Assembly (NCBI GenBank): GCA_012729765.1
Contig: JAAYCM010000098.1
Location: 1-64,000 of the forward strand
DNA: 64,000 bases
Origin: Chloroflexota bacterium
GTDB taxonomy: Bacteria; Chloroflexota; Anaerolineae; Aggregatilineales; Aggregatilineaceae
Direction: 5' to 3'
The notes below the pieces were generated by a model. That model ran no database searches, was not told the DNA's origin, and was given only the letters and a program-made list of their open reading frames with translations. Of the stretch, positions 57,078 to 64,000 are shown one piece after another. A program made the position numbers and the translations under genes. The first letter of the stretch is position 1; the number at the start of each line of letters is the position of its first letter.

Positions 57078-57272
57078 TAAAAAGAACGCCACGAAATCCT
57101 GACTCGTGGCGTGGGGAATGTTATGTGATTGAGCTTGAATTCGGCTAATTCAATCTGTCACATTCCTCCACGCTGCGGCGACACTGGCCGGGCCGCCGGA
57201 TCACGCCGCGCGGTCCCGCCTCGGATCAGTCATAAACCGCGCCCTCACGGCGCAGTCCCGATATTCATGCTG
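57078..57272 (-). ncRNA. Structured RNA: free small RNA or rsgA leader with attenuator
   Basis: A promoter (57279-57307) and a terminator (57079-57111) bracket about 195 nt with no open reading frame. Read on the minus strand it has a GCGCGGT/ACCGCGC stem, then a long hairpin from GCGTGG to CCACGC. Within that are ATGTGA/TCACAT and a strong TTGAATT (plus 57147-57153) / AATTCAA (plus 57135-57141) stem with a 5-base loop. The 3' arm CCACGC overlaps the terminator's 5' arm by 3 nt, so the two may be partly exclusive. Length suits a 6S-type RNA; placement 60 nt before rsgA suits attenuation. No Rfam family recognised. Confidence 0.5.
57079..57111 (-). terminator. Terminator just upstream of rsgA
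   Basis: Perfect 8-bp stem CGCCACGA (57087-57094) / TCGTGGCG (57104-57111) with a 9-base loop. On the minus strand it is followed by TTCTTTTT. It ends the RNA at 57078-57272 or acts as an attenuator for rsgA. Confidence 0.7.
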
Positions 57273-57278
57273 TTCTTA

Positions 57279-57307
57279 AGCATAGCATGAGAGCCAGGCC
57301 GGGTCAA
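57279..57307 (-). promoter_or_regulatory. Sigma70-type promoter upstream of the structured RNA/rsgA
   Basis: On the minus strand TTGACC (plus 57302-57307), a 17-base spacer and TATGCT (plus 57279-57284). It is preceded by the ABC-2 permease stop (57376), so it is the natural start for this transcript. Confidence 0.65.
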
Positions 57308-57375
57308 TTCGTCTGCACGCGAAACACGGGAACAGAGTCGGGGCGCAGCCAACAGACCGCGCCCCGTGATGTACC

Positions 57376-58170
57376 TTAGCTCGACGCGCTGGCGTAGCGC
57401 TGCAGCCCAACGCGGAACAGCCACGACGCCGCGATCAGCAGTCCGGCGGCCAGCGCCAGGCTGCCGCCCAGCATCGCCGGCTCCAGATCGCCCGTCAGCG
57501 CCTGGACCGGCACAGTCGTGATCAGCCCGACCGGAATGATCCACGTCAGCACCAGCCGCAGCCAGCCGGGATACAGGCCCAGCGGGTAGCGCGCCATCTG
57601 GAAGACGCCGCTGAAAACCCACGTGAACAGGAAGCCCGGACTCCAGAACACCATCGCGGTGAAGGCGAGCAGGATCGCGTAGAGCACGACCATGCCCGAT
57701 GCCAGCAGCACGACGAACGTGATCAGGCCGGTTGAAGTGACCGATGACCCCATCCGCGTAATGGCGACGACCAGCACACCCAGCCCCAGCGCGAGATCGA
57801 TCAGGGCGAAGGGCTGCCACCGCCGGAAACTCACCAGGAACTGCTTATTGACCGGGCGCAGCAGGGTAAAGTCGAGCTGGCCGCTCAACACGTCGCCGCC
57901 GATGCCCGCCAGCGATTCCAGGCTGGGGCTGATGAACAGGTTTTGCAGCGCGCCCACCGTCATGAAAACGCCCAGCACGGCCAGCGTCGCGGCGAACTCC
58001 CAGCCCTGGATCGACTCGACCTGCTCGAACAGCACCGCCAGGCTCAGCACGCCAGTGCCCAGGCTGAGCAGCGAGTGCAGTAGCCCGATCAGAAAGTTGG
58101 AACGGTAGGCCAGCTCCTGCTGGAACGAAGCCTGAATGAACTGCCGGATCAGGTTGAGGTAGTAGCGCAT
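57376..58170 (-). CDS. ABC-2 type exporter permease
   Basis: A 264-aa membrane protein with about six hydrophobic segments (for example WEFAATLAVLGVFMTVGALQN and MVVLYAILLAFTAMVFWSPG) and no ATPase motif. By position and pattern it is one of two ABC-2 permeases next to an ATPase (59958-58960). ATG 58170 has a GGGGGC site 7 bases upstream and lies 1 bp after the other permease stop; TTG 58182 is an alternative. Cargo unknown. Related exporters move drugs, lipids or polysaccharides. Confidence 0.82.
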   Translation of the reverse strand: MRYYLNLIRQFIQASFQQELAYRSNFLIGLLHSLLSLGTGVLSLAVLFEQVESIQGWEFAATLAVLGVFMTVGALQNLFISPSLESLAGIGGDVLSGQLDFTLLRPVNKQFLVSFRRWQPFALIDLALGLGVLVVAITRMGSSVTSTGLITFVVLLASGMVVLYAILLAFTAMVFWSPGFLFTWVFSGVFQMARYPLGLYPGWLRLVLTWIIPVGLITTVPVQALTGDLEPAMLGGSLALAAGLLIAASWLFRVGLQRYASASS

Positions 58171-58171
58171 C

Positions 58172-58963
58172 TCAGCCCCCAATCGCCGTATAGCGCCGCA
58201 GGCCGCGCTGCCACATCACGCGGTAGAGCAGCATCGCCGCGACGGTCCAGCCGATCTGAATCACGAACCCGGTGATCATTGCCGACCCGCTCACCTGCCC
58301 GGTGATCACCTCGACCGGGAAGCCGACCATGTAGCGGAACGGAAGGGCGATCGCCAGGTCTTGCAGGGCGCCCGGCAGCAGCGCCACCGGCGCGATCTGG
58401 CCCGCCAGCAGGAATACCAGCGCATCCTGCACGGCCACCAGCGCATCGGAGCGCGCCGCCCAGAAGGCCAGCAGCGCCAGCCAGTAGCCCCAGAAGAAGC
58501 GCAGCAGCCACGCCAGCACCAGCGCCGGGATGAACGCCAGCACCTCGCCCGGCCCGGCGTGCAGCTCCGGGCGCAGGACGAGCGCCAGCACCACCGTCAC
58601 CGGCACGACGAAGATCATGTAGACGACCTTGCCCGCGATCTCGCTTGCCAGCGCGTGATAGAGCGGCGACATCGGGTAGAGCAGCATCTGGTTCATGCGC
58701 CCATAGCAAATCTCGTCGCCGACCGTCCAGTTGGTCTGCGAGTAGGTGAGCTGGTTGACCAGGATCAGGATCAGGTAGTAGGCCACGAACTCGCCCCGGC
58801 TGATCCCGCCCACATCCTGGCTGCCCGCCGCCGTTGACCACACGAACAGGTAGATCAGCGGGGGAATCATCCAGCCGAAGGCCAGCAGGAAGAAGAAGCT
58901 GCGATACTGCATCCACGACAGCCAAGTTCGCTGGATCAAGGCCCAGCCGCCCCGGTGGTTCAT
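58172..58963 (-). CDS. ABC-2 type exporter permease
   Basis: A 263-aa permease partner with six membrane segments (SFFFLLAFGWMIPPLIYLFV, then LALVLRPELHAG in a loop, and ALAWLLRFFWGYWLALLAFW-like segments). It overlaps the ATPase stop by 4 bases (ATGA), so the ATPase and the two permeases form a coupled operon. Functional specificity unknown. Confidence 0.82.
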   Translation of the reverse strand: MNHRGGWALIQRTWLSWMQYRSFFFLLAFGWMIPPLIYLFVWSTAAGSQDVGGISRGEFVAYYLILILVNQLTYSQTNWTVGDEICYGRMNQMLLYPMSPLYHALASEIAGKVVYMIFVVPVTVVLALVLRPELHAGPGEVLAFIPALVLAWLLRFFWGYWLALLAFWAARSDALVAVQDALVFLLAGQIAPVALLPGALQDLAIALPFRYMVGFPVEVITGQVSGSAMITGFVIQIGWTVAAMLLYRVMWQRGLRRYTAIGG

Positions 58964-59958
58964 ACGTTGCCTTCCTGGTAAATCTGATCGATCACCGCTT
59001 CGATGGGCGGGTCCTCAACGGCCAGATCGAGCACCGGCAGGGTGCTGAGCAGCCGGGCCGTGATCGCCGGGGTCGCGCTGCGCGCTGTCCGCAGCACCAG
59101 CCGCCCGGCCTCGCGCTCCAGCACGTCGATCTCATCCGTCAGGGCGCGATCGACCGCGCCGTTGCTGTTCTCCGGGTTGATCGTCAGCCGGATCAGCTTG
59201 AACGGGGCGAGCCGCTCGACCAGCCCGCCCAGTGCGCCATCGTAGAGCAGGCTGCCATGATGGATCAGGATCACGCGCGGGCACAGCTCGACCACGTCGG
59301 CCATGTAGTGGCTGGTCAGGATGATGGTCGCGCCGGTTTGCTGGTTGTACTCGCGCACGAAGCGCCGCAGCCGCCGCTGGGTCGAAACGTCCAGCCCCAG
59401 AGTCGGCTCGTCCAGAAAGAGGACCGCCGGGCGGTGCAGCAGCGCGGCGACCATCTCGCACTTCATCCGCTCGCCGAGCGACAGGTTGCGGACCGGCTTG
59501 GTGAGCAGCTCGTTCATGTCGAGCAGATCGACCAGCAGATCGAGGGTCGCGTGGAACTCGTGCGCCGGCAGCCGGTAGATTTCGGCCAGCACCCGGAAGC
59601 TGTCCAGCGGCGGGATGTCCCACAACATCTGGCTCTTATTGCCCATCACCATGCTGATCTGCCGCAGGTAGGCGGGCTGGCGCTCCCAGGGCGTGCAGCA
59701 GGCGACGGTCGCCTCGCCGCCGGTCGGATACAGCAGCCCGGCGAGCATCTTCAGCGTGGTGGTCTTGCCCGCGCCGTTGGGGCCGATGAAGCCGACGATC
59801 TCGCCCGCCTCGACCCTGAAGCTGATATCCTGCACGGCAGGCACATCGGTATGAGTGGGCCGCACCAGGCTTCGCAGTGAGGCGGCGAGGCCCGGCTGGC
59901 GTTCCGGTACACGGTAGGTCTTGGACAGATGTCGAACGTCAATCTGTGCCTGGGTCAT
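58960..59958 (-). CDS. ABC exporter ATPase subunit
   Basis: A 332-aa ATP-binding subunit. Walker A GPNGAGKTTT (about 58), ABC signature LSLGERMKCEMVAALLH, Walker B AVLFLDEPTLGLD, H-loop TSHYMADV and a C-terminal tail (about 250-332) with a regulatory-like pattern. The ATG at 59958 with AAAGGAAA upstream is used; an open extension to 60156 is in the leader. The two ABC-2 permeases follow immediately. The leader holds two hairpins (60058-60098). Confidence 0.92.
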   Translation of the reverse strand: MTQAQIDVRHLSKTYRVPERQPGLAASLRSLVRPTHTDVPAVQDISFRVEAGEIVGFIGPNGAGKTTTLKMLAGLLYPTGGEATVACCTPWERQPAYLRQISMVMGNKSQMLWDIPPLDSFRVLAEIYRLPAHEFHATLDLLVDLLDMNELLTKPVRNLSLGERMKCEMVAALLHRPAVLFLDEPTLGLDVSTQRRLRRFVREYNQQTGATIILTSHYMADVVELCPRVILIHHGSLLYDGALGGLVERLAPFKLIRLTINPENSNGAVDRALTDEIDVLEREAGRLVLRTARSATPAITARLLSTLPVLDLAVEDPPIEAVIDQIYQEGNV

Positions 59959-60057
59959 GGTTTCCTTTGTACCTCGTTGAATCAGACTGGCAGACGACAC
60001 GACAGGCGTCGGAGCGCACACGCGCAGGCATACGCTCCGGCGGATGGGGTTGACAGT

Positions 60058-60098
60058 CCCGGCGCGAAAGCCGGGTAGATTCGGTTGAACTAAACCGA
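60058..60098 (-). other. Two hairpins in the ABC exporter leader
   Basis: CCCGGC (60058-60063) / GCCGGG (60070-60075) and TCGGTT (60081-60086) / AACCGA (60093-60098) form two adjacent perfect 6-bp stems in the 161-bp gap upstream of the ATPase ATG. They may be a structured 5' UTR or the weak end of the RibD-like gene transcript. No T-tract or clear promoter was seen. Confidence 0.4.
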
Positions 60099-60119
60099 GA
60101 ACGGGATAGCCGGTCCGTT

Positions 60120-60884
60120 TTATCCGACCGGGGGGACAACCTCGTAACGCAGCCACACGTTGCCGCCGTCACGGACCTGGGCGGCGAGCAGCCGCAGCCG
60201 GGCAGGCGCTTCATCGGGCCGGAGATCGGGCGACGCAAACAGGGTCGATGTCTGGAAGCCGCCGATCAGCGCGGGGAAAAGATCGATGTTCACCTCATCG
60301 ACGAGCCCGGCCCGCAGCAGTGCGCCGTTCAGCCGCCCGCCGGCAGTCGAGAGCAGGCAGGTCACGCCCAGGCGGTGCGCCATTTTTTCGAGCACGCAGC
60401 CCAGATCGACGTGCCCTTCGCCGCCGACAAGGTAGGGAATCTCCTCGCGCCGCAGGTAGGCCAGGTAGGCGGGCGGAGTCGTGCGCGCGACGAGCACCAG
60501 CAGATGCCAGCCCTGCCATTCCTCGCTTGGAAACTCTTTGTACAGCCAGCGAATCCGTCCCCGGCCATCCACCGTTGTGAACCAGCCGCGGTGTCCGGGC
60601 CGATTGACGATGTGCTCCGGCAGAAAATCCTCGTAGAGCGGCGCGGGGTCGCCCTCGAACGGCGGCAGCGCTTCCGGCTCCTGCCCGTCTACGACGAACG
60701 AGCCGCTGCCTTCGAGCGTGGCCTGGGGCTGGTAGGTGAGCTTGAGCCAGTCGAGAGCATCCTGGCTCGACCCGGCGACGTTGGTCCAGCGCTCGTCGCC
60801 AAACAGCAGCAGCGTATCCGCCGAGAGCGCGACTCGCCCATCCGCCGACGCCGAGTTGAACACCACCACTTTCGGTCGATTCAT
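60120..60884 (-). CDS. RibD C-terminal/dihydrofolate-reductase-like reductase
   Basis: A 254-aa NADPH-dependent-type reductase of the RibD_C/DHFR fold. KVVVFNSASADGRVALSADT at the N-terminus, a PYLVGGEGHVDLGCVLEKM segment (nucleotide-binding turn, about 155-173) and LSTAGGRLNGALLRAGLVDEVNIDLFPALIGG (about 185-216), the typical RibD_C core. Start ATG 60884 has a strong GGAGGACAAG site. There is no RibD deaminase domain, so it may reduce a related pyrimidine or another substrate. It is downstream of the tandem-MerR gene and operator-like repeats. Confidence 0.8.
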   Translation of the reverse strand: MNRPKVVVFNSASADGRVALSADTLLLFGDERWTNVAGSSQDALDWLKLTYQPQATLEGSGSFVVDGQEPEALPPFEGDPAPLYEDFLPEHIVNRPGHRGWFTTVDGRGRIRWLYKEFPSEEWQGWHLLVLVARTTPPAYLAYLRREEIPYLVGGEGHVDLGCVLEKMAHRLGVTCLLSTAGGRLNGALLRAGLVDEVNIDLFPALIGGFQTSTLFASPDLRPDEAPARLRLLAAQVRDGGNVWLRYEVVPPVG

Positions 60885-60937
60885 CTTGTCCTCCAGTCCG
60901 TGAAACCGATCCAATCCCATCTTACACCCCTGGTGTG

Positions 60938-61017
60938 CAAATGGAGGGTTTGCGACTTTTCAGGCGAGGATGAGCGGATCAACCCTGGTCGACAAATGGA
61001 GGGTTTGCAGCCAGGGT
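60938..61017 (-). repeat. Operator-like direct and inverted repeats ahead of the reductase gene
   Basis: The 16-mer CAAATGGAGGGTTTGC occurs twice (60938-60953 and 60993-61008), 55 bp apart. Each copy lies near a CCCTGG element, and the right copy is enclosed by ACCCTGG (60982-60988) and CCAGGGT (61011-61017). They lie between the tandem-MerR gene and the reductase start, where a MerR-type operator would be expected, but no good -35/-10 pair was found. Confidence 0.55.
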
Positions 61018-61024
61018 GAGAAGA

Positions 61025-61042
61025 CTGCCGGAAACGCGGCAG
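61025..61042 (-). terminator. Hairpin after the tandem-MerR gene
   Basis: CTGCCG (61025-61030) / CGGCAG (61037-61042) with a 6-base loop, 9 bp past the MerR stop, followed on the minus strand by TCTTCTC. A weak terminator at best. Confidence 0.35.
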
Positions 61043-61050
61043 AGGGGGTG

Positions 61051-61800
61051 TTAGAAATGGCTTTTCGCCAGCAGCGCCTCTAGCTGGTCGATCACGTCCA
61101 GCCCGATCTGCTCGGCCTCGGCTAGCGCCGAGAGCCAACGGTCGGCGGCGTAGTAGACATCTTCGTCGGGGCGCGGCGTGTCGAGCATCGCGCCCAGGTT
61201 GTGACGCTGGCCCTGGTCGAACTGGATCATCATTCGCAGAATCGCCATAACGCTATAGCCCGCCTGCCGCAGCATCCGGATCACGCGCACGCGGCCCGCT
61301 TCCGCCGGGCCATACAGCCGGTAGCCGCTGTGCGGGTCGCGCGGGACTTTGAGCAAGCCGTTGCGCTCCCAGTTGCGCAGCATATCGGGCGAGACGTGCA
61401 GCCGGCGCGCCGTCTCCCCGATCCGCGAGGGTGAGCCGCCGCGATCGAGCGCTTTGCCCTGCGCCCACGCTTCGAGAAACGCGATCGCGGCCTCGGCCTG
61501 CACACGCTCGGAGCGCACCTGGGCCAGGTAGTTGTAGGCCCGCTCCAGCGCGCCGCCCAGATCGCCGGCGGCAGCGGTCCGCACCGTGTCGAGCAGCAGC
61601 GGCTTGCAGATCCACGTGTTGTGCAGCGCGGTCCAGGCCAGACGCATATGCTCCAGATGAGTCTCGGAAAACTGGCGGTAGCCGCTGGGAGTGCGCGGGA
61701 CGGGCGGCAGGAAGCCCCACGCCTCATACAGCCGGACAGTGTTGGGGTGAGCGCCGACAGCCTTGGCCAGATCGGTCGTGTATAGAAATCGTCGGGGCAT
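61051..61800 (-). CDS. Tandem MerR-family transcriptional regulator (two HTH domains)
   Basis: A 249-aa protein with two MerR-type winged-helix units. The first (about 5-75) has DLAKAVGAHPNTVRLYEAWG and PSGYRQFSETHLEHMRL; the second (about 125-195) has GETARRLHVSPDMLRNWERNG and PHSGYRLYGPAEAGRVRVIR. The C-terminal helix pair and a short effector region (about 200-249) follow; no metal-binding Cys cluster. ATG 61800 with GAGG 7-8 bases upstream; a GTG at 61809 is open. The repeats at 60938-61017 lie between it and the reductase gene, so it may control that gene and the ABC exporter further down. Confidence 0.85.
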   Translation of the reverse strand: MPRRFLYTTDLAKAVGAHPNTVRLYEAWGFLPPVPRTPSGYRQFSETHLEHMRLAWTALHNTWICKPLLLDTVRTAAAGDLGGALERAYNYLAQVRSERVQAEAAIAFLEAWAQGKALDRGGSPSRIGETARRLHVSPDMLRNWERNGLLKVPRDPHSGYRLYGPAEAGRVRVIRMLRQAGYSVMAILRMMIQFDQGQRHNLGAMLDTPRPDEDVYYAADRWLSALAEAEQIGLDVIDQLEALLAKSHF

Positions 61801-61985
61801 GGTCCTCACCGGATGAACACTCGAAGCACCGACCGCTTAGTATACCCGGTCTGGAGTCGCCTAACAGCCCTGGGTGCGCCATCGTCAAAATTGCTCAATC
61901 CCCGCCGCGCCGGGCGGGTGTACAATGATTTTTCAGAGCCTGAAAGCTGTCGTTAAGGGAATAAGGATGGCGAGTCAACACACCT

Positions 61986-62411
61986 ATGCATCGAGCAAAC
62001 CCTTGCCTCACCTGCGGCGCTTGCTGCGCTTTTTTCCGCGTGTCGTTTTATTGGGGTGAAGCCGACGAAGCCCAGGGGGGAACCGTCCCGCCGGATCTGG
62101 TCGAAGAGGTCGATAGTTTCCGCAGTTGTATGAAAGGGACCAACCAGAAGCACCCGCGCTGTATCGCGCTGCACGGGGAGATCGGGCAGGAAGTGCGCTG
62201 CACGATTTACGACCGGCGCGCGACGACGTGCCGCGAGTTCGGCGTGACGTGGGATCGCGGGCACATCGTTTTCAGCGCCGAAGACCTGGAGCGCTGCACC
62301 CGTGCGCGGGCAGCGTGGGGCCTGCCGCCGCTCTTCGGTCCCGCCGAGGACCAGCCGCCCACGAACACCGGGAACACCCCGGAGAACGGCCCGCAGCGCA
62401 TCGCCAGCTAG
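61986..62411 (+). CDS. YkgJ-family cysteine-cluster protein
   Basis: A 141-aa protein of the YkgJ/UPF0153 zinc- or iron-chelating type. C-x2-C-x2-C-C at the N-terminus ([13 protein letters not shown], about 7-19), further Cys in [10 protein letters not shown] and [16 protein letters not shown] (about 58-82), and CTRARAAW (about 101). The exact role is unknown; a metal-cluster structural role is likely. ATG 61986 is the only start that keeps the cluster. It converges with the 62433-63143 gene. Confidence 0.82.
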   Translation: MHRANPCLTCGACCAFFRVSFYWGEADEAQGGTVPPDLVEEVDSFRSCMKGTNQKHPRCIALHGEIGQEVRCTIYDRRATTCREFGVTWDRGHIVFSAEDLERCTRARAAWGLPPLFGPAEDQPPTNTGNTPENGPQRIAS

Positions 62412-62432
62412 AGCGGCTTCGCCGCAATACCG

Positions 62433-63143
62433 CTACGCCAGCCGCCGGATCGCGTTCACGATCTCCGGCGGCGTTTTGTGCCGGGCGAGCGCGTTGAGCC
62501 AGATCACGATCTCGCCCGGCTGCCGCAGCACGATCCCACTGAGGTGCTGGTACTGCTTCAGGAAGGCCGCCGCGCTGGCAAACCCGCGCCGGGTAAAGAA
62601 TTCCTCGGTCTTGCGCTCGGCAAGCTGGCGCAGCGTGACGCCCGCCTCGTTCAGATCGGCTTCGGAGATCGCGTCTTCGGCCACCAGCCACAGCAGGTTG
62701 ACGATGCTGGGCGGCATCTGCCCGACTTTGTCACACAGCACGGCGGTCAGCTTGGTGGTGCGCGCCTCGGCGCTGCCGCCGTCCAGTTCCGTGCTGCGGA
62801 TGCGCCGCACCTCGACATTGAAGGGCGTGTGTGTCCGGAACGTGACGGTGAAATCGGGGCCGCGCTGCTTCAGGGCAGCGTACTTCTCGTATTCGAGCGT
62901 AAAGCGCTCGTCGCGCAGCAGCAGCGCGGCGGTTTCCAGCTCGGCGCGCAGGTCCTGCACACGGCCAGCTTCACTGCGCGCGTTCTTCAGCTTGGCGCGG
63001 ATCTTCGTGCGATAATCGGTGGCGAAGGCCCGGTAGCGCCGCGAGCCGCGCACCCACGCTTCGAACTCCGGGTAGAAGCCGGGCCGGTAGCCGTCGAAGA
63101 TGTCGTTGAGCAGGTCGTCGATGGCGGCCATCGTGTCGTGCAC
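62433..63143 (-). CDS. Hypothetical protein, possible PD-(D/E)XK-like fold
   Basis: A 236-aa soluble protein that I do not recognise. Helical N-terminus (about 1-85, RYRAFATDYRTKIRAKLKNA), then a strand pair GPDFTVTFRTHTPFNVEVRRIR (about 93-114). Its P-D...E-V-R arrangement recalls the D...E-x-K core of restriction-like nucleases (Arg in place of Lys). A helical C-terminus follows. The nuclease idea is only a pattern impression. GTG start, 6 bp after the cupin gene. The run continues into a cupin and a metal ATPase. Confidence 0.65.
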   Translation of the reverse strand: MHDTMAAIDDLLNDIFDGYRPGFYPEFEAWVRGSRRYRAFATDYRTKIRAKLKNARSEAGRVQDLRAELETAALLLRDERFTLEYEKYAALKQRGPDFTVTFRTHTPFNVEVRRIRSTELDGGSAEARTTKLTAVLCDKVGQMPPSIVNLLWLVAEDAISEADLNEAGVTLRQLAERKTEEFFTRRGFASAAAFLKQYQHLSGIVLRQPGEIVIWLNALARHKTPPEIVNAIRRLA

Positions 63144-63149
63144 CCGGCG

Positions 63150-63455
63150 TTAGTAGGCGGGCGGCGCGTAGATGCTGAACGTCTCCAGCGGCGCGCCACC
63201 GGTGCAGCGGATCTCGTGCGCCTCGCCTGTCTCGATCAACAGCAGCACGCCCGGCGCAAGATCGACCGTCTGGCCTTCGACCACTGCCCGCCCCTCGCCG
63301 GACAGGATATAGAGCCACTGGTCCTGGTCGGGATGCCGGTTGTCCGGCCCGCCCGTCGATTCGCCCACCGCCAGGACCATCGTCGCCATCTGCGAGCGGG
63401 CGGACGTGGTCAGGACGTTGAACCCTTCGGCGGGCTGGATAGTGTGTCGTTTCAT
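63150..63455 (-). CDS. Small cupin-domain protein
   Basis: A 101-aa single-domain cupin (beta-barrel) protein. Motif 1 HPDQDQWLYILSGEG (about 41-55) has one His and a Glu/Gln-rich pattern, and motif 2 LLLIETGEAHEIRC (about 71-85) has the His. Metal binding and substrate are not clear. Good AAGGATCACG ribosome site; 19 bp after the ATPase gene. Confidence 0.78.
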   Translation of the reverse strand: MKRHTIQPAEGFNVLTTSARSQMATMVLAVGESTGGPDNRHPDQDQWLYILSGEGRAVVEGQTVDLAPGVLLLIETGEAHEIRCTGGAPLETFSIYAPPAY

Positions 63456-63474
63456 CGTGATCCTTCCTTATAGG

Positions 63475-64000
63475 TTATGTGCTCAGTTCCAGGCGGCGCA
63501 AAAGCTGCGCGTTGAGCGCGACGATCACCGTGCTGAGCGACATCAGCAGCGCGCCCACCGCCGGCGAGAGCAGAATCCCGAACGGGGCCAGGACGCCCGC
63601 CGCCAGCGGCAGCGCGAACACGTTGTAGCCGGTCGCCCAGACCAGATTTTGAATCATCTTGCGGTAGGTCGCGCGGCTTAGCTCGAAGATGTTGACCACG
63701 TCGAGCGGGCTGCTGCGCACCAGGATGATACCCGCCGACTCGATCGCCACATCGGTCCCGCTGCCGATGGCGATCCCCACGTCGGCGCGCGTCAGAGCCG
63801 GAGCGTCGTTGACGCCGTCGCCCACCATCGCAACCTGCTTGCCCTGGCGCTGAAGCTCGGCCACCTTCTCACTCTTGTGCTCCGGCAGCACCTCGGCAAA
63901 ATAGGTATCGATCCCCAATTCCTGCGCGACGGCCTGCGCCACCGCCCGACTGTCGCCGGTCAGCATAGCGACTTCGATCCCCATCGCGTGCAGGCGGCGC
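63475..64000 (-). CDS. copB: CopB-type P1B-3 heavy-metal-translocating P-type ATPase (N-terminus off the right edge)
   Basis: C-terminal 174 codons of a P1B ATPase; the start lies beyond base 64000. Motifs [10 protein letters not shown] (P-domain hinge, about 95 residues from the visible start) and [10 protein letters not shown] before it. The last two membrane helices match the P1B-3 (CopB) signatures: TM7 reads N-x5-GYN-x4-P ([14 protein letters not shown]) and TM8 reads P-x6-MSxST-x5-N ([18 protein letters not shown]). These signatures point to Cu/Ag-type export rather than Zn/Cd. The missing part holds the phosphorylation site (DKTGT). Confidence 0.88.
   Translation of the reverse strand, partial: RRLHAMGIEVAMLTGDSRAVAQAVAQELGIDTYFAEVLPEHKSEKVAELQRQGKQVAMVGDGVNDAPALTRADVGIAIGSGTDVAIESAGIILVRSSPLDVVNIFELSRATYRKMIQNLVWATGYNVFALPLAAGVLAPFGILLSPAVGALLMSLSTVIVALNAQLLRRLELST

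Noticed and set aside
57209-57221. AGGCGGGACCGCG on the minus strand, resembling the T-box core AGGGTGGNACCGCG
   Set aside because: It differs at the positions that pair with tRNA, sits in the middle of the RNA rather than before the terminator, and no tRNA-synthetase or amino-acid gene follows; it more likely belongs to the GCGCGGT/ACCGCGC stem.

Overview
The window looks like chromosomal DNA from a high-GC, free-living heterotrophic bacterium. My best guess is Chloroflexota, probably an Anaerolineae relative. That rests on gene content and style (two maltose-type sugar ABC operons, SH3b domains, an XPB-N/Helicase_C_3-type protein, a DUF3467-translin pair, an FHA-winged-helix regulator, an AftB-like glycosyltransferase, and a Gram-positive-type GAAC-N4-GTTC LexA box). 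No rRNA or protein marker was searched, so the assignment is an inference. I found no rRNA, recognisable tRNA, CRISPR array, insertion sequence or prophage. Two AT-richer islands (about 8.15-8.79 kb and 48.2-50.5 kb) stand out from the GC-rich background.

Layout. 1-8.1 kb (+): a maltodextrin module with a binding protein (cut by the left edge), a MalF-like permease carrying about six SH3b repeats in its external loop, MalG, and a secreted multidomain GH13 amylase/neopullulanase. 8.15-23.7 kb (-): a long run of same-strand genes. It opens with a second sugar ABC transporter (binding protein, two permeases), then a GH4 glycosidase, a PfkB sugar kinase and an inositol-monophosphatase-family phosphatase. 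SbcD and SbcC follow, then a methyltransferase, a PyrK-like / LmbE-like / DHOD-like trio, a GNAT and an AT-rich orphan. 23.5-24.1 kb is intergenic and holds terminators, a sigma70-type promoter and a probable small RNA.

24.1-31.1 kb: a GT39-like membrane glycosyltransferase, a radical SAM DNA-repair-type protein with a LexA-type box in its promoter, an AlgI/AlgJ-like surface O-acetylation pair and peptide deformylase. 31.2-45.2 kb (+): gatB, an AftB-like glycosyltransferase, ssb (also with a LexA box), DUF3467 and translin-family genes, an FHA-winged-helix regulator, maf, a MecA-like lipoprotein PBP, an XPB-N-like protein, a galactokinase-like GHMP kinase, a 2H phosphoesterase and an SGNH-like protein. 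45.3-48.1 kb (-): tsaD, an M24 peptidase and a small membrane protein.

48.2-50.5 kb is the AT-rich island, with a DUF5131 (Gp37/Gp68) gene interrupted by one in-frame stop and a convergent tcmP gene. 50.6-56.0 kb (+): an ABC-F ATPase, a CPA-type antiporter, a CoaE-GNAT fusion and a small membrane protein. 56.1-61.8 kb (-): rsgA, preceded by a structured RNA with its own promoter and terminator; an ABC-2 exporter; a RibD/DHFR-like reductase; and a tandem-MerR regulator with operator-like repeats. 62.0-64.0 kb: a YkgJ-type cysteine-cluster protein (+), an unknown protein, a cupin and the end of a CopB-type (P1B-3) metal ATPase (-).

The two best candidates for undescribed biology are the DUF5131/TcmP island and the SH3b-loaded MalF. 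Next are the two putative structured RNAs and the SOS-type promoter on the radical SAM gene.
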